Shown here: piece after piece, positions 9,047 through 18,164 of the stretch
Layout: every line of letters starts with the position of its first letter
Position numbering within the stretch: position 1 is the first letter of the stretch
Position numbers and translations under genes: made by a program
Notes under the pieces: model-generated
The model's database searches: none
Told to the model about the DNA's origin: nothing
What the model saw: only the letters and a program-made list of their open reading frames with translations
Assembly: GCF_000155615.1 (NCBI RefSeq)
Contig: NZ_DS989915.1
Location: forward strand, 3,273,095-3,337,094
DNA length: 64,000 nucleotides
Origin: Alcanivorax sp. DG881
Lineage (GTDB): Bacteria; Pseudomonadota; Gammaproteobacteria; Pseudomonadales; Alcanivoracaceae
Direction: 5' to 3'

Positions 9047-9891
9047 AGTTTATTGTGTTGATCGTGGTGATGGGGCTACGCCGGATGGATGCAGGCTGGT
9101 CGCCGCTGCTGGCCGGTGAGGAACGTCACCAGCGCTGGCTGCAACGCTGCGGTAGTCGCATTGGCCAGCCGAACCGGGTGTGGTGGGGCGCGGTGCTGCT
9201 TCCTGCGGTGTTGATCGCCTGGGGGGCGTGCTGGTTGTCCGGTTTCTGGGGCCAGTTATTGGTGCTGGGTCTGGGCACATTGCTGCTCTTGTGGCTGCTG
9301 GGCAGTCACAGCGAGTTTCGCCATGTGGATGAATTACTGGTGCGCGGCCGTATGAATGACCCGGATGGGTTTGCCGCCCTGGCCACGGACGAATTTTCCG
9401 TTAACGGCGTGCCCGGCGATCCGGCCTACCACCAGCAACTGAGTGAGCAGATTCTGGCGCGGGAAGAACGCTTGTTCGTGGCGATTTTCTGGCTGGTGTT
9501 GCTGGGGTTCGGGGCGGCGTTTCTGGTGGTCATGAACCATGCCTGGCTGCAGCGTCAGCGGCGTCACTGTAGTGAATCAGAGACCTTGGGTTGGCAGCAA
9601 GCACTGGATGACTGGTTGAGCTTGCCTGCCCGGCAACTGCTTATTGTCAGTATGTCGCTGGCCGGGGACTTTACCGCGGTAATGGAAAGAATGCGCGGCG
9701 CCTGGTGGCAGCTGCAGCCGACCCCCTCGCTGATAGTGTCCGTGGCCAATGTGGCACAGGAAGAAAATCATGACGCCAGCTCCGGAACCTTGCACACCGC
9801 CATGGATCATCTGGAAGGGTTGCAGGGCCTGCTGCTGCGCTGTGTGGCCATCTGGCTGATTATGGCCGCGTTGTGGATCATGTTGCTGTGA
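9043..9891 (+). CDS. ampE: AmpE-like membrane regulatory protein
   Basis: 282 residues, starting in an ATGA overlap with ampD, so translationally coupled. AmpE is an inner-membrane protein of uncertain biochemical role, linked with ampD and sometimes called a signalling protein of beta-lactamase induction. Hydrophobic segments lie near residues 45-85 (two helices), 145-165 and the C-terminus (VAIWLIMAALWIML). A central soluble domain carries family-typical LVRGRMNDPDGF and REERLFVAIFWLVLLGFGAAF. The N-terminus (MKFIVLIVVMGLRRM) is shorter and less hydrophobic than in E. coli. Confidence 0.92.
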   Translation: MKFIVLIVVMGLRRMDAGWSPLLAGEERHQRWLQRCGSRIGQPNRVWWGAVLLPAVLIAWGACWLSGFWGQLLVLGLGTLLLLWLLGSHSEFRHVDELLVRGRMNDPDGFAALATDEFSVNGVPGDPAYHQQLSEQILAREERLFVAIFWLVLLGFGAAFLVVMNHAWLQRQRRHCSESETLGWQQALDDWLSLPARQLLIVSMSLAGDFTAVMERMRGAWWQLQPTPSLIVSVANVAQEENHDASSGTLHTAMDHLEGLQGLLLRCVAIWLIMAALWIMLL

Positions 9892-10211
9892 ACGTGCGGG
9901 CGTGAATAGCGTTTCAATAGAACCGACCTTGGTCGAATTCCGGTTTCCCTGCACCGGGTTCAGGATAGGGACATAACCGAAAAAATGGCCAACATACTGT
10001 GTCGGCTGATTTTTTTCGTCACTGGCCAACTTGACCGCCAACCGGTCTACGGCGCTAGTATTAACGTACATCGGCGATTTGGCAGAGATGCCACTCCGTG
10101 CCCGGTGTCGTGAGACTTCAGGTCTCAAGCCCAGCCACCCTTGGGCCTCTTTCAGCGTCGCTGCAGTGATCCTGCGGCGGCGCATGGCAACGCGAAAAAG
10201 GACGCAAGCCC
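9892..10211 (+). other. ampE-aceE intergenic region (320 bases)
   Basis: No credible gene is present. A short inverted repeat TGAGAC-TTCAG-GTCTCA lies at 10111-10127, about 85 bases before aceE. A weak sigma-70-like pair, TTGACC at 10031 and TAGTAT at 10056, has a long 19-base spacer. No match to the E. coli PdhR operator (AATTGGT-N3-ACCAATT) was seen. The aceE promoter must be here because ampE is not followed by a clear terminator. Confidence 0.4.
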
Positions 10212-12884
10212 ATGCAAAAACGCAGTTTTTTTGATGACGTTGATCCCGCAGAAACCCGGGAATGGCTCGAAGCCCTGGAATCCGTGGTCGAGCGGGAAGG
10301 TCCCGAGCGGGCCGCCTGGCTACTCGATGCCATTACCAACGAAGCCCAGGAGCAGGGCGTTTATCGCACCCACCTAAACACCCCTTATCTCAACACCATT
10401 CCCCCCAAGGACGAAGCCGCCATCCCCGGCGACATGTTTATGGAGCGCCGTATTCGTTCACTGGTGCGCTGGAATGCGCTGGCCACCGTCATGCGGGCCA
10501 ACATGGATAACGATGATGAGCTGGGTGGCCACATTGCTTCTTTTGCCTCTTCCGCCACCCTTTACGATGTGGGGTTCAATCACTTCTTCCGCGCCCCCAG
10601 TGACGAGAACGAGGGCGACCTGGTGTTCTTTCAGGGGCATTCGGCACCGGGTGTCTACGCGCGGGCCTACCTGGAAGGACGTATCAGCGAAGAGCAGCTG
10701 GATAACTTCCGCCGGGAAGTGGATGGCAAGGGGCTGTCGTCCTATCCCCATCCCTGGCTGATGCCCGACTTCTGGCAATTTCCCACCGTATCCATGGGGC
10801 TGGGGCCGATTCAGGCCATCTACCAGGCCCACATCATGAAGTATCTGCAGAATCGGGAGTTGATCCAGCAGGATAACCGCAAGGTCTGGGCATTCCTGGG
10901 TGACGGTGAAATGGACGAGCCGGAATCCCTCGGCGCCCTCGCTCTGGCGGGGCGTGAAAAGCTGGATAACCTGGTGTTCGTGGTGAACTGCAATCTGCAG
11001 CGACTGGATGGTCCGGTGCGGGGCAATGGCAAGATTATCCAGGAACTGGAAGGCGTGTTCCGTGGTGCCGGCTGGAACGTAATCAAGGTGGTCTGGGGAC
11101 GTCTGTGGGACCCGCTGCTGGAAAAAGACAGCGAAGGTCTGTTGCGGCGCCGCATGGAAGAATGTGTGGATGGGGAATACCAGGCCTACAAGAAAAATGG
11201 TGGGGCCTACACCCGCGAACATTTCTTTGGCGACAATCCGGAACTGAAGAAACTGGTCGAGCACATGAGTGACGAAGATGTGTATCGCCTGAACCGGGGT
11301 GGCCACGATCCGTTCAAGGTGTATGCGGCCTACCACGCGGCGGTAAACCACACCGGTCGCCCTACGGTCATTCTCGCCAAGACCGTAAAAGGCTATGCCA
11401 CCGGTGCCGGTGAAGCCGTCAATAAAACGCACCAGATGAAGAAGCTGGATTTGGAAAGCCTGAAGGATTTCCGCGATCGCTTCGATATGCCGTTCACTGA
11501 TGAACAGCTGGAAGAGGTGCCCTATTACCGCCCGGCGGATGACTCCCCGGAGCTGCGTTACATGAAGGAGCAGCGTGACAAGCTGGGTGGTTACATGCCC
11601 GTGCGCCGTCAGAAAGCCAGCCAGCAATTAACCATCCCCGGATTGGATGTATTCGCCAACTTCCTGGAAGGCAGTGGTGATCGGGAAATATCCACCACCA
11701 TGGCTTTCGTGCGCATGATGAGCACGCTGATCAAGGACAAGCAGATTGGTGAACGCGTGGTGCCGATTGTGCCCGATGAAGCTCGCACTTTTGGCATGGA
11801 AGGACTGTTTCGCCAGTTGGGCATTTATTCATCCGGCGGCCAGAAGTATGAACCGGAAGATGCTGGCCAGGTGATGTATTACCGGGAAGACAAGAAGGGG
11901 CGCATTCTCGAAGAGGGCATCAACGAAGCCGGTGCCATGTCCGGCTGGCTGGCGGCAGCCACCAGTTACAGCGTCCATGACTTCGCCCTGATTCCGTTCT
12001 ACATCTATTACTCCATGTTCGGCTTCCAACGCGTGGGCGACTTGGCCTGGGCAGCGGGGGATTCGCAGGCACGGGGCTTTTTGCTGGGCGCCACGGCCGG
12101 GCGCACCACGCTTAACGGTGAAGGGCTCCAGCATCAGGATGGTCACAGTCATATCCTGGCCGGCACAGTGCCGAACTGTGTCAGCTACGACCCCGCCTAC
12201 AGTTACGAGCTGGCAGTCATTATTCAGGATGGCCTCAGACGCATGTATGAGGACAACGAGAAGGTGTTCTATTACCTGACCCTGATGAATGAAAACTACG
12301 TGCACGGTGCCATGCCGGAAGGTGCAGAGGAAGGTATCCGCAAGGGCATGTATCTGTTGCACGAGGGCAAACCCAAAACCAGGAAAACTCCGCGGGTTCA
12401 GTTGCTGGGCAGCGGTACGATACTGCGCGAAGTCGAAGCGGCGGCAGAATTATTGCGAGAGGACTTCGGTGTGGCGGCGGACGTCTGGAGCGTGACCAGC
12501 TTCAACGAATTGCGCCGTGAAGGGCTTCGCATGGACCGCGATGACATGCTCAACCCGGAGCAGGAACGTGAGCTTAACTGGGTGGAGAAATGCCTGAAAG
12601 ATCGCGCGGGCCCGGTGATTGCGTCTACCGATTACATGCGCGCCTTTGCCGACCAGATTCGTCCCTGGGTGAACGCCCCGTATTCGGTGCTGGGCACCGA
12701 TGGGTTTGGGCGCAGCGACTCGCGTCAGAAGTTACGCCATTTCTTTGAAGTAGACCGCTACTTCGTGGTGCTGGCAGCGCTGAATGCCTTGCGCAAAGAG
12801 GGCAAGGTTGACGCAGCGGTGGTGAAACAGGCTATCGAGAAATATGGCATTGATACGGATAAACCCTATCCGGTGATGCATTGA
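10212..12884 (+). CDS. aceE: Pyruvate dehydrogenase E1 component, homodimeric type
   Basis: E1 decarboxylates pyruvate with thiamine diphosphate and transfers the acetyl group to the lipoyl domains of AceF. It has 890 residues, the standard length of the proteobacterial homodimeric enzyme. The ThDP-binding motif starts with GDGEMDEPE at residues 230-238 and ends with NCNLQ near 259-263. Other family blocks are FFQGHSAPGVYARAYLEGR (139-157) and LNGEGLQHQDGHSHI. It heads a two-gene operon with aceF 52 bases downstream. No dihydrolipoamide dehydrogenase gene follows. Confidence 0.97.
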   Translation: MQKRSFFDDVDPAETREWLEALESVVEREGPERAAWLLDAITNEAQEQGVYRTHLNTPYLNTIPPKDEAAIPGDMFMERRIRSLVRWNALATVMRANMDNDDELGGHIASFASSATLYDVGFNHFFRAPSDENEGDLVFFQGHSAPGVYARAYLEGRISEEQLDNFRREVDGKGLSSYPHPWLMPDFWQFPTVSMGLGPIQAIYQAHIMKYLQNRELIQQDNRKVWAFLGDGEMDEPESLGALALAGREKLDNLVFVVNCNLQRLDGPVRGNGKIIQELEGVFRGAGWNVIKVVWGRLWDPLLEKDSEGLLRRRMEECVDGEYQAYKKNGGAYTREHFFGDNPELKKLVEHMSDEDVYRLNRGGHDPFKVYAAYHAAVNHTGRPTVILAKTVKGYATGAGEAVNKTHQMKKLDLESLKDFRDRFDMPFTDEQLEEVPYYRPADDSPELRYMKEQRDKLGGYMPVRRQKASQQLTIPGLDVFANFLEGSGDREISTTMAFVRMMSTLIKDKQIGERVVPIVPDEARTFGMEGLFRQLGIYSSGGQKYEPEDAGQVMYYREDKKGRILEEGINEAGAMSGWLAAATSYSVHDFALIPFYIYYSMFGFQRVGDLAWAAGDSQARGFLLGATAGRTTLNGEGLQHQDGHSHILAGTVPNCVSYDPAYSYELAVIIQDGLRRMYEDNEKVFYYLTLMNENYVHGAMPEGAEEGIRKGMYLLHEGKPKTRKTPRVQLLGSGTILREVEAAAELLREDFGVAADVWSVTSFNELRREGLRMDRDDMLNPEQERELNWVEKCLKDRAGPVIASTDYMRAFADQIRPWVNAPYSVLGTDGFGRSDSRQKLRHFFEVDRYFVVLAALNALRKEGKVDAAVVKQAIEKYGIDTDKPYPVMH

Positions 12885-12936
12885 TCGCACCCGTCACTGA
12901 TTATCGATCAGTGATCTCACTATAAGGAGTTCAGGT

Positions 12937-14670
12937 GTGAGTAAAACGCAAATTCATGTTCCCGATGTGGGCAGCAGTGATCCTGTTGATGTCATCGAGA
13001 TCAGCGTGAAAGTCGGCGATACCATTAGCGCCGAAGACACCATTATTGTACTGGAATCCGACAAGGCCACGGTGGAAGTGCCCGCGCCCCAGGGCGGAAA
13101 AGTTGCCGCAATCAGTGTCAAGGTGGGTGACCGCGTCAAGGAAGGTGATGCAATCATGGAGCTTGAGGGCGAAGAGGCCGATGACAGCGATGATGCTGTT
13201 GCCGCGGATGACGAAGGCGACACGGCGAAAGGCAACGGTGCAGGGGCCCAAGGGCAGAGTAAACCGAGTAAGCAGAGCACTAAGAGCAGCGCAGACTCCA
13301 GTGACAAAGCGGAGAAACCGAAAGAGCCGACGGGAAGCCGCACCGAAACCGTGAAGGTGCCGGATCTCGGCGATATCGATGCGGCAGAGATTATCGAAGT
13401 CAACGTGGCTGTGGGTGACGAGCTCGACGAAGAGCAGGTCATCGTGGTGGTGGAATCCGACAAGGCGTCGCTGGAAATTCCGTCGCCGAATGCCGGCAAG
13501 GTGGAGTCGGTTAGCGTCAGCGTTGGAGACAAGGTCGGCACCGGTGATGCCCTGATTACATTGGCGGTTGCGGGTGGTTCGGCATCAGCAGAAGAAAGCG
13601 AGCGAGAACCGGAGAGTGAAAAAGAGGCTGATGCCGAAAACGCCAATAAGGATGAGACGGGAACCGGGAAAGAAAGCGACACAGGCGCACAAGGCAAGCC
13701 GGCACAGAAAAGCGAGCCTCCCTCATCATCCCGGGAGCAAGCCGCCGACAGTGGCGCGTCTCCGTCCACGCTTGTTCACGCTGGCCCAGCGGTGCGCAAG
13801 CTGGCACGGGAAACCGGGGTGGATTTGTCACAGGTTCGCGCCACTGGCCCGAAAGACCGCATTCTCAAAGATGACGTGCATGCCTATGTGAAGCAGCGCC
13901 TGGAAGGGCAGCCGGCCGGGGGCGCTGGCGGTGGGCTGGCGGTAGAGTTACCAGAGATTGATTTCAGCCAGTTTGGCGACATCGAACGGGTCGAGCTGAA
14001 CAAGCTGCGCAAGGTATCCGCCCAAAATTTGACACGTTCCTGGTTGACCATCCCCCATGTGACCCAGCATGACAACGCGGATATCACCGATCTGGAAGCG
14101 TTCCGCAAAAGCCAGAACAAACGCCTTGAACGCGAGGGCGTGAAGCTCACCATGCTGGCGTTTCTGGTGACAGCCTGCGCGCGAGCGTTGAAGGAGTACC
14201 CGCGTTTCAACAGTTCGCTGGAAAACAGTGGCGAGGCGTTGATTGAAAAAGGCTATATCAATATCGGTATCGCGGTAGACACGCCCAACGGTCTGGTCGT
14301 GCCGGTGATCAAGGATGCGGACAAGAAAGGGTTGAAGGAGATCGCTCTGGAAATGGGCGAGCTGGCCGAGAAAGCCCGTAACCGCAAACTGACACCTGCG
14401 GACATGAAAGGTGGGACCTTCAGCATTTCGTCCCTGGGCGGTATTGGCGGCACCGCATTTACCCCGATTGTGAACTGGCCGGAAGTGGCGATTCTGGGGG
14501 TGAGCCGCTCTGATATGCAGCCGGTGTGGGATGGTAACCATTTTCAGCCGCGGCTGATTCTGCCGCTGAGCCTGTCCTACGATCACCGTGTCATTGATGG
14601 CGCGGCCGCAGCGCGGTTCACGACCTACCTGAGCCAACTATTGACGGATATGCGTCAGGCGTTGCTGTGA
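12937..14670 (+). CDS. aceF: Pyruvate dehydrogenase E2, dihydrolipoyllysine acetyltransferase
   Basis: E2 forms the core of the pyruvate dehydrogenase complex and makes acetyl-CoA. GTG start at 12937, set by AAGGAG upstream; 577 residues. Domain order: lipoyl domain 1 (Lys43 in ESDKAT), an acidic/Ser-rich linker, lipoyl domain 2 (Lys176 in ESDKAS), a long Glu/Ser/Lys linker, the peripheral-subunit-binding domain (about 283-320, GPAVRKLARETG), then the catalytic domain ending with DHRVIDG (His550). Two lipoyl domains place it between the three-lipoyl E. coli form and single-lipoyl forms. A strong terminator follows. Confidence 0.96.
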   Translation: MSKTQIHVPDVGSSDPVDVIEISVKVGDTISAEDTIIVLESDKATVEVPAPQGGKVAAISVKVGDRVKEGDAIMELEGEEADDSDDAVAADDEGDTAKGNGAGAQGQSKPSKQSTKSSADSSDKAEKPKEPTGSRTETVKVPDLGDIDAAEIIEVNVAVGDELDEEQVIVVVESDKASLEIPSPNAGKVESVSVSVGDKVGTGDALITLAVAGGSASAEESEREPESEKEADAENANKDETGTGKESDTGAQGKPAQKSEPPSSSREQAADSGASPSTLVHAGPAVRKLARETGVDLSQVRATGPKDRILKDDVHAYVKQRLEGQPAGGAGGGLAVELPEIDFSQFGDIERVELNKLRKVSAQNLTRSWLTIPHVTQHDNADITDLEAFRKSQNKRLEREGVKLTMLAFLVTACARALKEYPRFNSSLENSGEALIEKGYINIGIAVDTPNGLVVPVIKDADKKGLKEIALEMGELAEKARNRKLTPADMKGGTFSISSLGGIGGTAFTPIVNWPEVAILGVSRSDMQPVWDGNHFQPRLILPLSLSYDHRVIDGAAAARFTTYLSQLLTDMRQALL

Positions 14671-14738
14671 AGATGACTGTGAAAATGGTTGTGGAACAGG
14701 CACGTGATATTTCGAAAACCTACGTGATCTGCATAAAC

Positions 14739-14768
14739 AAAAAAGGCCTTCATATGAAGGCCTTTTTT
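14739..14768. terminator. Rho-independent terminator after aceF
   Basis: Perfect palindrome: AAAAAAGGCCTTCAT followed by its complement ATGAAGGCCTTTTTT. It is bidirectional and separates aceEF (+) from the Spy-like gene (-). Confidence 0.93.
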
Positions 14769-14790
14769 GTGAGTGGTGCCGCGTTATTGA

Positions 14791-15099
14791 TTAACGCTCT
14801 TTGCGCTTTTCGTGGCGGTCGTCGCGGCGCTCTTTACGGTCTTCTTGCATTTTGGCCAGCTTTTCTTGCTGCTCGGGCGTCAGTAGTGCATTGATCTTTG
14901 TCTGGGTCTCATCGTGCAAGGCTTTCATTTTTTTACCCTGTTCTTCAAAGACGGTCTGCATCTGGGCGCTTTGGGTATCGGTCAGTTCCAGTTTCTTGGT
15001 CATGTGCTCGACCATTTTTTCGCCGCCCCGTTGACCGGGACCCATGGCAAAAGCGGATGTGGCAAAAACAGCAAGAATAACGATAGCGATTTTTTTCAT
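14791..15099 (-). CDS. Spy/CpxP-like periplasmic protein (LTXXQ family)
   Basis: 102 residues with a clear Sec signal peptide (MKKIAIVILAVFATSAFA). The mature part is helical and highly charged, with two LTXXQ-type motifs (ELTDTQSAQM and LLTPEQQEKL) and a very basic/acidic tail (EDRKERRDDRHEKRKER). Spy and CpxP are ATP-independent periplasmic chaperones or sensors of envelope stress. Start supported by AAGGAGAGAG ahead of the ATG. A short dyad GACTC-CATT-GAGTC sits in the leader (15116-15129). The BaeSR-like system immediately upstream on the same strand is the known regulator class for spy in E. coli, so control by it is a reasonable inference. Confidence 0.85.
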   Translation of the reverse strand: MKKIAIVILAVFATSAFAMGPGQRGGEKMVEHMTKKLELTDTQSAQMQTVFEEQGKKMKALHDETQTKINALLTPEQQEKLAKMQEDRKERRDDRHEKRKER

Positions 15100-15258
15100 G
15101 GGGCTCTCTCCTTATGACTCCATTGAGTCCTTGAATGTGATGGGGAGAGTATTGCGTAACAAGGTGCAAGGAATATGCAGGAAATGTGGAAGAACAGTCA
15201 CAAGCTTAAAGCCTCGAGCGGCAAGGAAAATCAAAACCGGAACGACGCCTGATTTGTG

Positions 15259-15376
15259 CTGTAGGAGTTCCCTTCCTGGGGACGAACCTCGCGAAGCGAG
15301 GCGCTAGACGGGCGTTCCGCACGATTGATCGCCTTTCGGCGGCACGGTTCGTCCCCTGGAAGGGAACGCCTACAAG
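15259..15376. repeat. Inverted pair of REP-like elements
   Basis: GTAGGAGTTCCCTTCCTGGG at 15261 is mirrored near 15349-15373 (complement of GTAGGCGTTCCCTTCCAGGG), so the 113-base unit can fold into a long stem. Inside is GAACCTCGCGAAGCGAGG, shared almost exactly with the element near 33756. This is the GTAGGAGCG-type REP seen in several other intergenic gaps of the window. Confidence 0.8.
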
Positions 15377-15387
15377 TCCGTGCGGTA

Positions 15388-16071
15388 TCAAGGCGTTTCC
15401 AGCCGATACCCCACTCCGTAAACACTGCCGATCCAGTCATGGGATTGCTCGTCGCCGTCGCTGAGTTTACGGCGCAGTTTGCGGATATGGCTGTCGATGG
15501 TGCGGTCGGAAACCACGCGGTGGTCCTTATAGATTTCGTCCATTAGCTGGTCCCGTGACCAGATACGGCCTGGGTGACGAGACAGGGTGGCGAGCAAGGC
15601 AAACTCGATAGCGGTAAGGGCGATGCGCTGCTGGCCCTGTGGCTGTTTGAGAATGGCCTCGTAGCGCTCTTCATCAAGTTGTAATTCGTGCTCTTGTTCG
15701 GTGGGTTCGGGGTTGGCGCGGCGTAGCACCGCTTTTACCCGTGCCACCAGTTCACGGGGGCTGAAGGGCTTGCAGATGTAATCGTCAGCGCCCAGTTCCA
15801 GGCCCAGCAAGCGGTCCACTTCATCCACCCGGGCGGTGACCATGAGGATCGGCACGTTGCTGTGTTGACGGATCGCTTTGCACACTTCCATGCCGTCGCC
15901 GTCGGGCAACATCAGATCCAGCAATACCGCCTGAAAGGATTGCTCACGGGCCAGGGCAATGGCGGCTTTGGCGCTGTCGGTCTGTTCGGTCTGGTAGTGG
16001 GCGTGTTGCAGGTAATCCGCCACCAGCTGTGACAGGCGCGGCTCGTCTTCCACGATCAGGATACGGCTCAT
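15388..16071 (-). CDS. baeR: Response regulator, OmpR/BaeR-like
   Basis: 227 residues from the ATG at 16071 (MSRILIVEDEPR). The receiver domain has the acidic pair in EDE, phospho-acceptor Asp52 (LLDLMLPDGDG), Thr in MVTAR and Lys in CKPFSP. The OmpR-type winged helix follows (LTAIEFALLATLSRHPGRI, SDRTIDSHIRKLRRKL, VYGVGYRLE). It overlaps the 3' end of the sensor kinase gene by four bases. Together with the BaeS-like kinase and the adjacent Spy-like gene, it is best read as an envelope-stress system. The symbol rests on similarity and context, not on demonstrated function. Confidence 0.85.
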   Translation of the reverse strand: MSRILIVEDEPRLSQLVADYLQHAHYQTEQTDSAKAAIALAREQSFQAVLLDLMLPDGDGMEVCKAIRQHSNVPILMVTARVDEVDRLLGLELGADDYICKPFSPRELVARVKAVLRRANPEPTEQEHELQLDEERYEAILKQPQGQQRIALTAIEFALLATLSRHPGRIWSRDQLMDEIYKDHRVVSDRTIDSHIRKLRRKLSDGDEQSHDWIGSVYGVGYRLETP

Positions 16072-17423
16072 TGGGCATCTCCCGGTAGCGAGATCTGGAT
16101 GCGCACACCGCCCAGCGGGCTGTGTTCTGCATGGAGTGTGCCGCCGTGGGCCTCGACAATGCGCAGGCATATGGCGAGCCCCAGGCCGGCTCCGCCGGTG
16201 CGGCGGTTGCGTGAGCTTTCCACCCGGTACAAGTGGTCAAACAGTTTGGGCAGGGCATCGTCGGGGACGCCGGGGGCGCTGTCGTCCACCGTCAATTGCC
16301 AGGTGCTGTCTTTCTGTTGGTTCAGGGAGACGGCTAACTCGCCGCCGTCGGCGGTGTACTTGAGACTGTTCTGGAACAGGTTATCCAGTAACTGGCGCAG
16401 CCGCACGGGATCCTGCTGGATCACGGCCTGGTCGGGCAGAGTGATTTTGCAGGTGATGTCACGCTGCGCGAACGCACCTCGATAACTGTCGAGTACCTCT
16501 TCCACCAGGCTGCTCAAGTCTTCCAGGCGGAACTGATAGCGCAGGTTGCCACCGTCGGCCAATGCCAGGTCGTGCAGGTCGTTAATCAGGTGGGTCAGTT
16601 GAGCGACTTCACTTTCCAGCCCTTTCAGGTTTTCCTGATTCAGGGGCCGTATGCCATCGCACAGTGCTTCCAGCTCGCCCTGGAGAATGGCCACCGGAGT
16701 GCGTAGCTCATGGGCGATATCCGAGAACCAGCGTTGCCGTGCCTGCTGGCCCTGGTCGAGACGCTCGGCTAACTGGTCAACCTGACGGGTCAAGGTGCCG
16801 AGCTCATCCCGGCGGTCGCTGGCCAGACGAGAGTCGTAGTTACCTTCCTGCAGTTCAGCGGTATGGCGGGAAAGCGCCAGAATTGGTGCCACCAGGTGGC
16901 GGGCCAGCAGCCAGGAAACCAGCAGAGACAGGCCGAGCCCTACGCACAGCATCCACAGGGCAAAGCGAAGCTGGCGGCCCATGAAACGGCGGTCGAGTTT
17001 ATCGCGAATGGCTTCCTGGTCTGGGTAAGTCAGATAACCCACGATGCGGCGATCATCCTGAATGGGCACATCGACACGGTATTTTTCCGGGGCAGGCGGA
17101 CCAAGCAGCACACGCTTGCGGGCATCGAGCAGTTGCAGGTGGCGGTGATCGCCGCGGTCGTCTTTGCCTTCTTCCCGATCACCGGCCAGCCAGTAAAGTC
17201 GCTTCAGGCGGCGGGGATCGTCGCGCAGAAACTGCCATGATCCCTGTTGTTGGTAGAGAGTGCCCAGGTGATTGGCCAGGCGCTCTACCTGGGATTGCTG
17301 GCGTTCGTCCAGGTAGGTGTCGAGGCTGCGCACAAAAGACAGATAATAGAATCCGCTGGCGGCCACGATCAGCACCAGAAAGGTACCCAGGAAAATCAGA
17401 AACAGTTTATTGCGAATGCCCAT
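16068..17423 (-). CDS. baeS: Sensor histidine kinase, BaeS-like
   Basis: 451 residues: TM1 at about 7-28, a periplasmic sensor region of about 120 residues, TM2 at about 152-175, then HAMP, HisKA (His238 in SDIAHELRTP) and HATPase_c (NLFQNSLKY, DSAPGVPDDALPKLFDHLYRVE, GGAGLGLAICLRI). The segment after the phospho-His (VAILQGELEALCDG) and the periplasmic GSWQFLRDDPRR both closely resemble E. coli BaeS. It phosphorylates the overlapping response regulator. Its signal is unknown; BaeS systems respond to envelope damage by indole, flavonoids or metals. Confidence 0.87.
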   Translation of the reverse strand: MGIRNKLFLIFLGTFLVLIVAASGFYYLSFVRSLDTYLDERQQSQVERLANHLGTLYQQQGSWQFLRDDPRRLKRLYWLAGDREEGKDDRGDHRHLQLLDARKRVLLGPPAPEKYRVDVPIQDDRRIVGYLTYPDQEAIRDKLDRRFMGRQLRFALWMLCVGLGLSLLVSWLLARHLVAPILALSRHTAELQEGNYDSRLASDRRDELGTLTRQVDQLAERLDQGQQARQRWFSDIAHELRTPVAILQGELEALCDGIRPLNQENLKGLESEVAQLTHLINDLHDLALADGGNLRYQFRLEDLSSLVEEVLDSYRGAFAQRDITCKITLPDQAVIQQDPVRLRQLLDNLFQNSLKYTADGGELAVSLNQQKDSTWQLTVDDSAPGVPDDALPKLFDHLYRVESSRNRRTGGAGLGLAICLRIVEAHGGTLHAEHSPLGGVRIQISLPGDAQ

Positions 17424-17576
17424 GGCGCTACATCATCAGTCAGGACCTTCAGTGTAGCGCGCTAGCAGTAGAGGTGGGCCGGTTTGCACAATCTTTCCAT
17501 AATGCGGCGCCGGATACCTGGCCAGACAAACACGGGCCACGAAGGGGCGGTTTTTCGCCTCTGGCGCTCCCTCACC

Positions 17577-18164
17577 TCACCGATCTGCTTTGGGCATCCA
17601 CAAGGTTTCCGGGGCTTCGTGGCGCAGGTTGATCAGGCGGGCCATGACGAACAACAGGTCGGAAAGCCGGTTGATTAACGCCTGGCTCACCGGATTGACC
17701 GCCTCTTCGTCGGTCTCGTGCAGGGCGATAACGTGGCGTTCCAGCCGGCGCGCCACGGTACGGCAGTGGTGGCACCAGGCGGCATCCGGGTGGCCGCCGG
17801 GGAGCACAAATTCTTTCAATGGGGGCAGTTCGGCATTGATGGTGTCGGCCTGGGATTCCACTTCCACCAGGTCGTGATCATCAATGACGCGGTGGCCGGG
17901 AATGGCCAGCTCGCCGCCGATGTCGAACAGCATTTGCTGGACCAGGCCCAGTACCGCGTCCAGATCGCTATCCAGCGGGCGGGCACGCAGTACGCCCAGG
18001 GCGCTGTTCAGTTCGTCCAGCTCGCCCAGTACCACGATGCGCGGGTGACACTTGCTCACCCGTGAACCGTCTGCCAGGCCGGTTTCGCCGGCATCCCCGG
18101 TGCGGGTGATGACCCGGTTGATGCGGGTCTTGTCGCGGTTTCCGGTTCCGTTGCTATCACTCAT
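17577..18164 (-). CDS. Cob(I)yrinic acid a,c-diamide adenosyltransferase, PduO type
   Basis: 195 residues. This enzyme transfers the adenosyl group of ATP to cob(I)alamin, forming coenzyme B12. The N-terminal ATP-binding signature TRTGDAGETGLADG (residues 21-34), ELDELNSALG and the substrate-binding FVLPGG (116-121) are all present. Its ATG overlaps the receptor stop by one base (TAATG), so translation is coupled to the upstream TonB receptor. This suggests that uptake and activation of a cobamide are co-produced. Confidence 0.92.
   Translation of the reverse strand: MSDSNGTGNRDKTRINRVITRTGDAGETGLADGSRVSKCHPRIVVLGELDELNSALGVLRARPLDSDLDAVLGLVQQMLFDIGGELAIPGHRVIDDHDLVEVESQADTINAELPPLKEFVLPGGHPDAAWCHHCRTVARRLERHVIALHETDEEAVNPVSQALINRLSDLLFVMARLINLRHEAPETLWMPKADR

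Noticed and set aside
15259..15376. Long inverted repeat as a small insertion sequence or terminator
   Set aside because: There is no target duplication, no open frame and no T-run. Its words recur in other gaps as single elements, so it is a REP pair.
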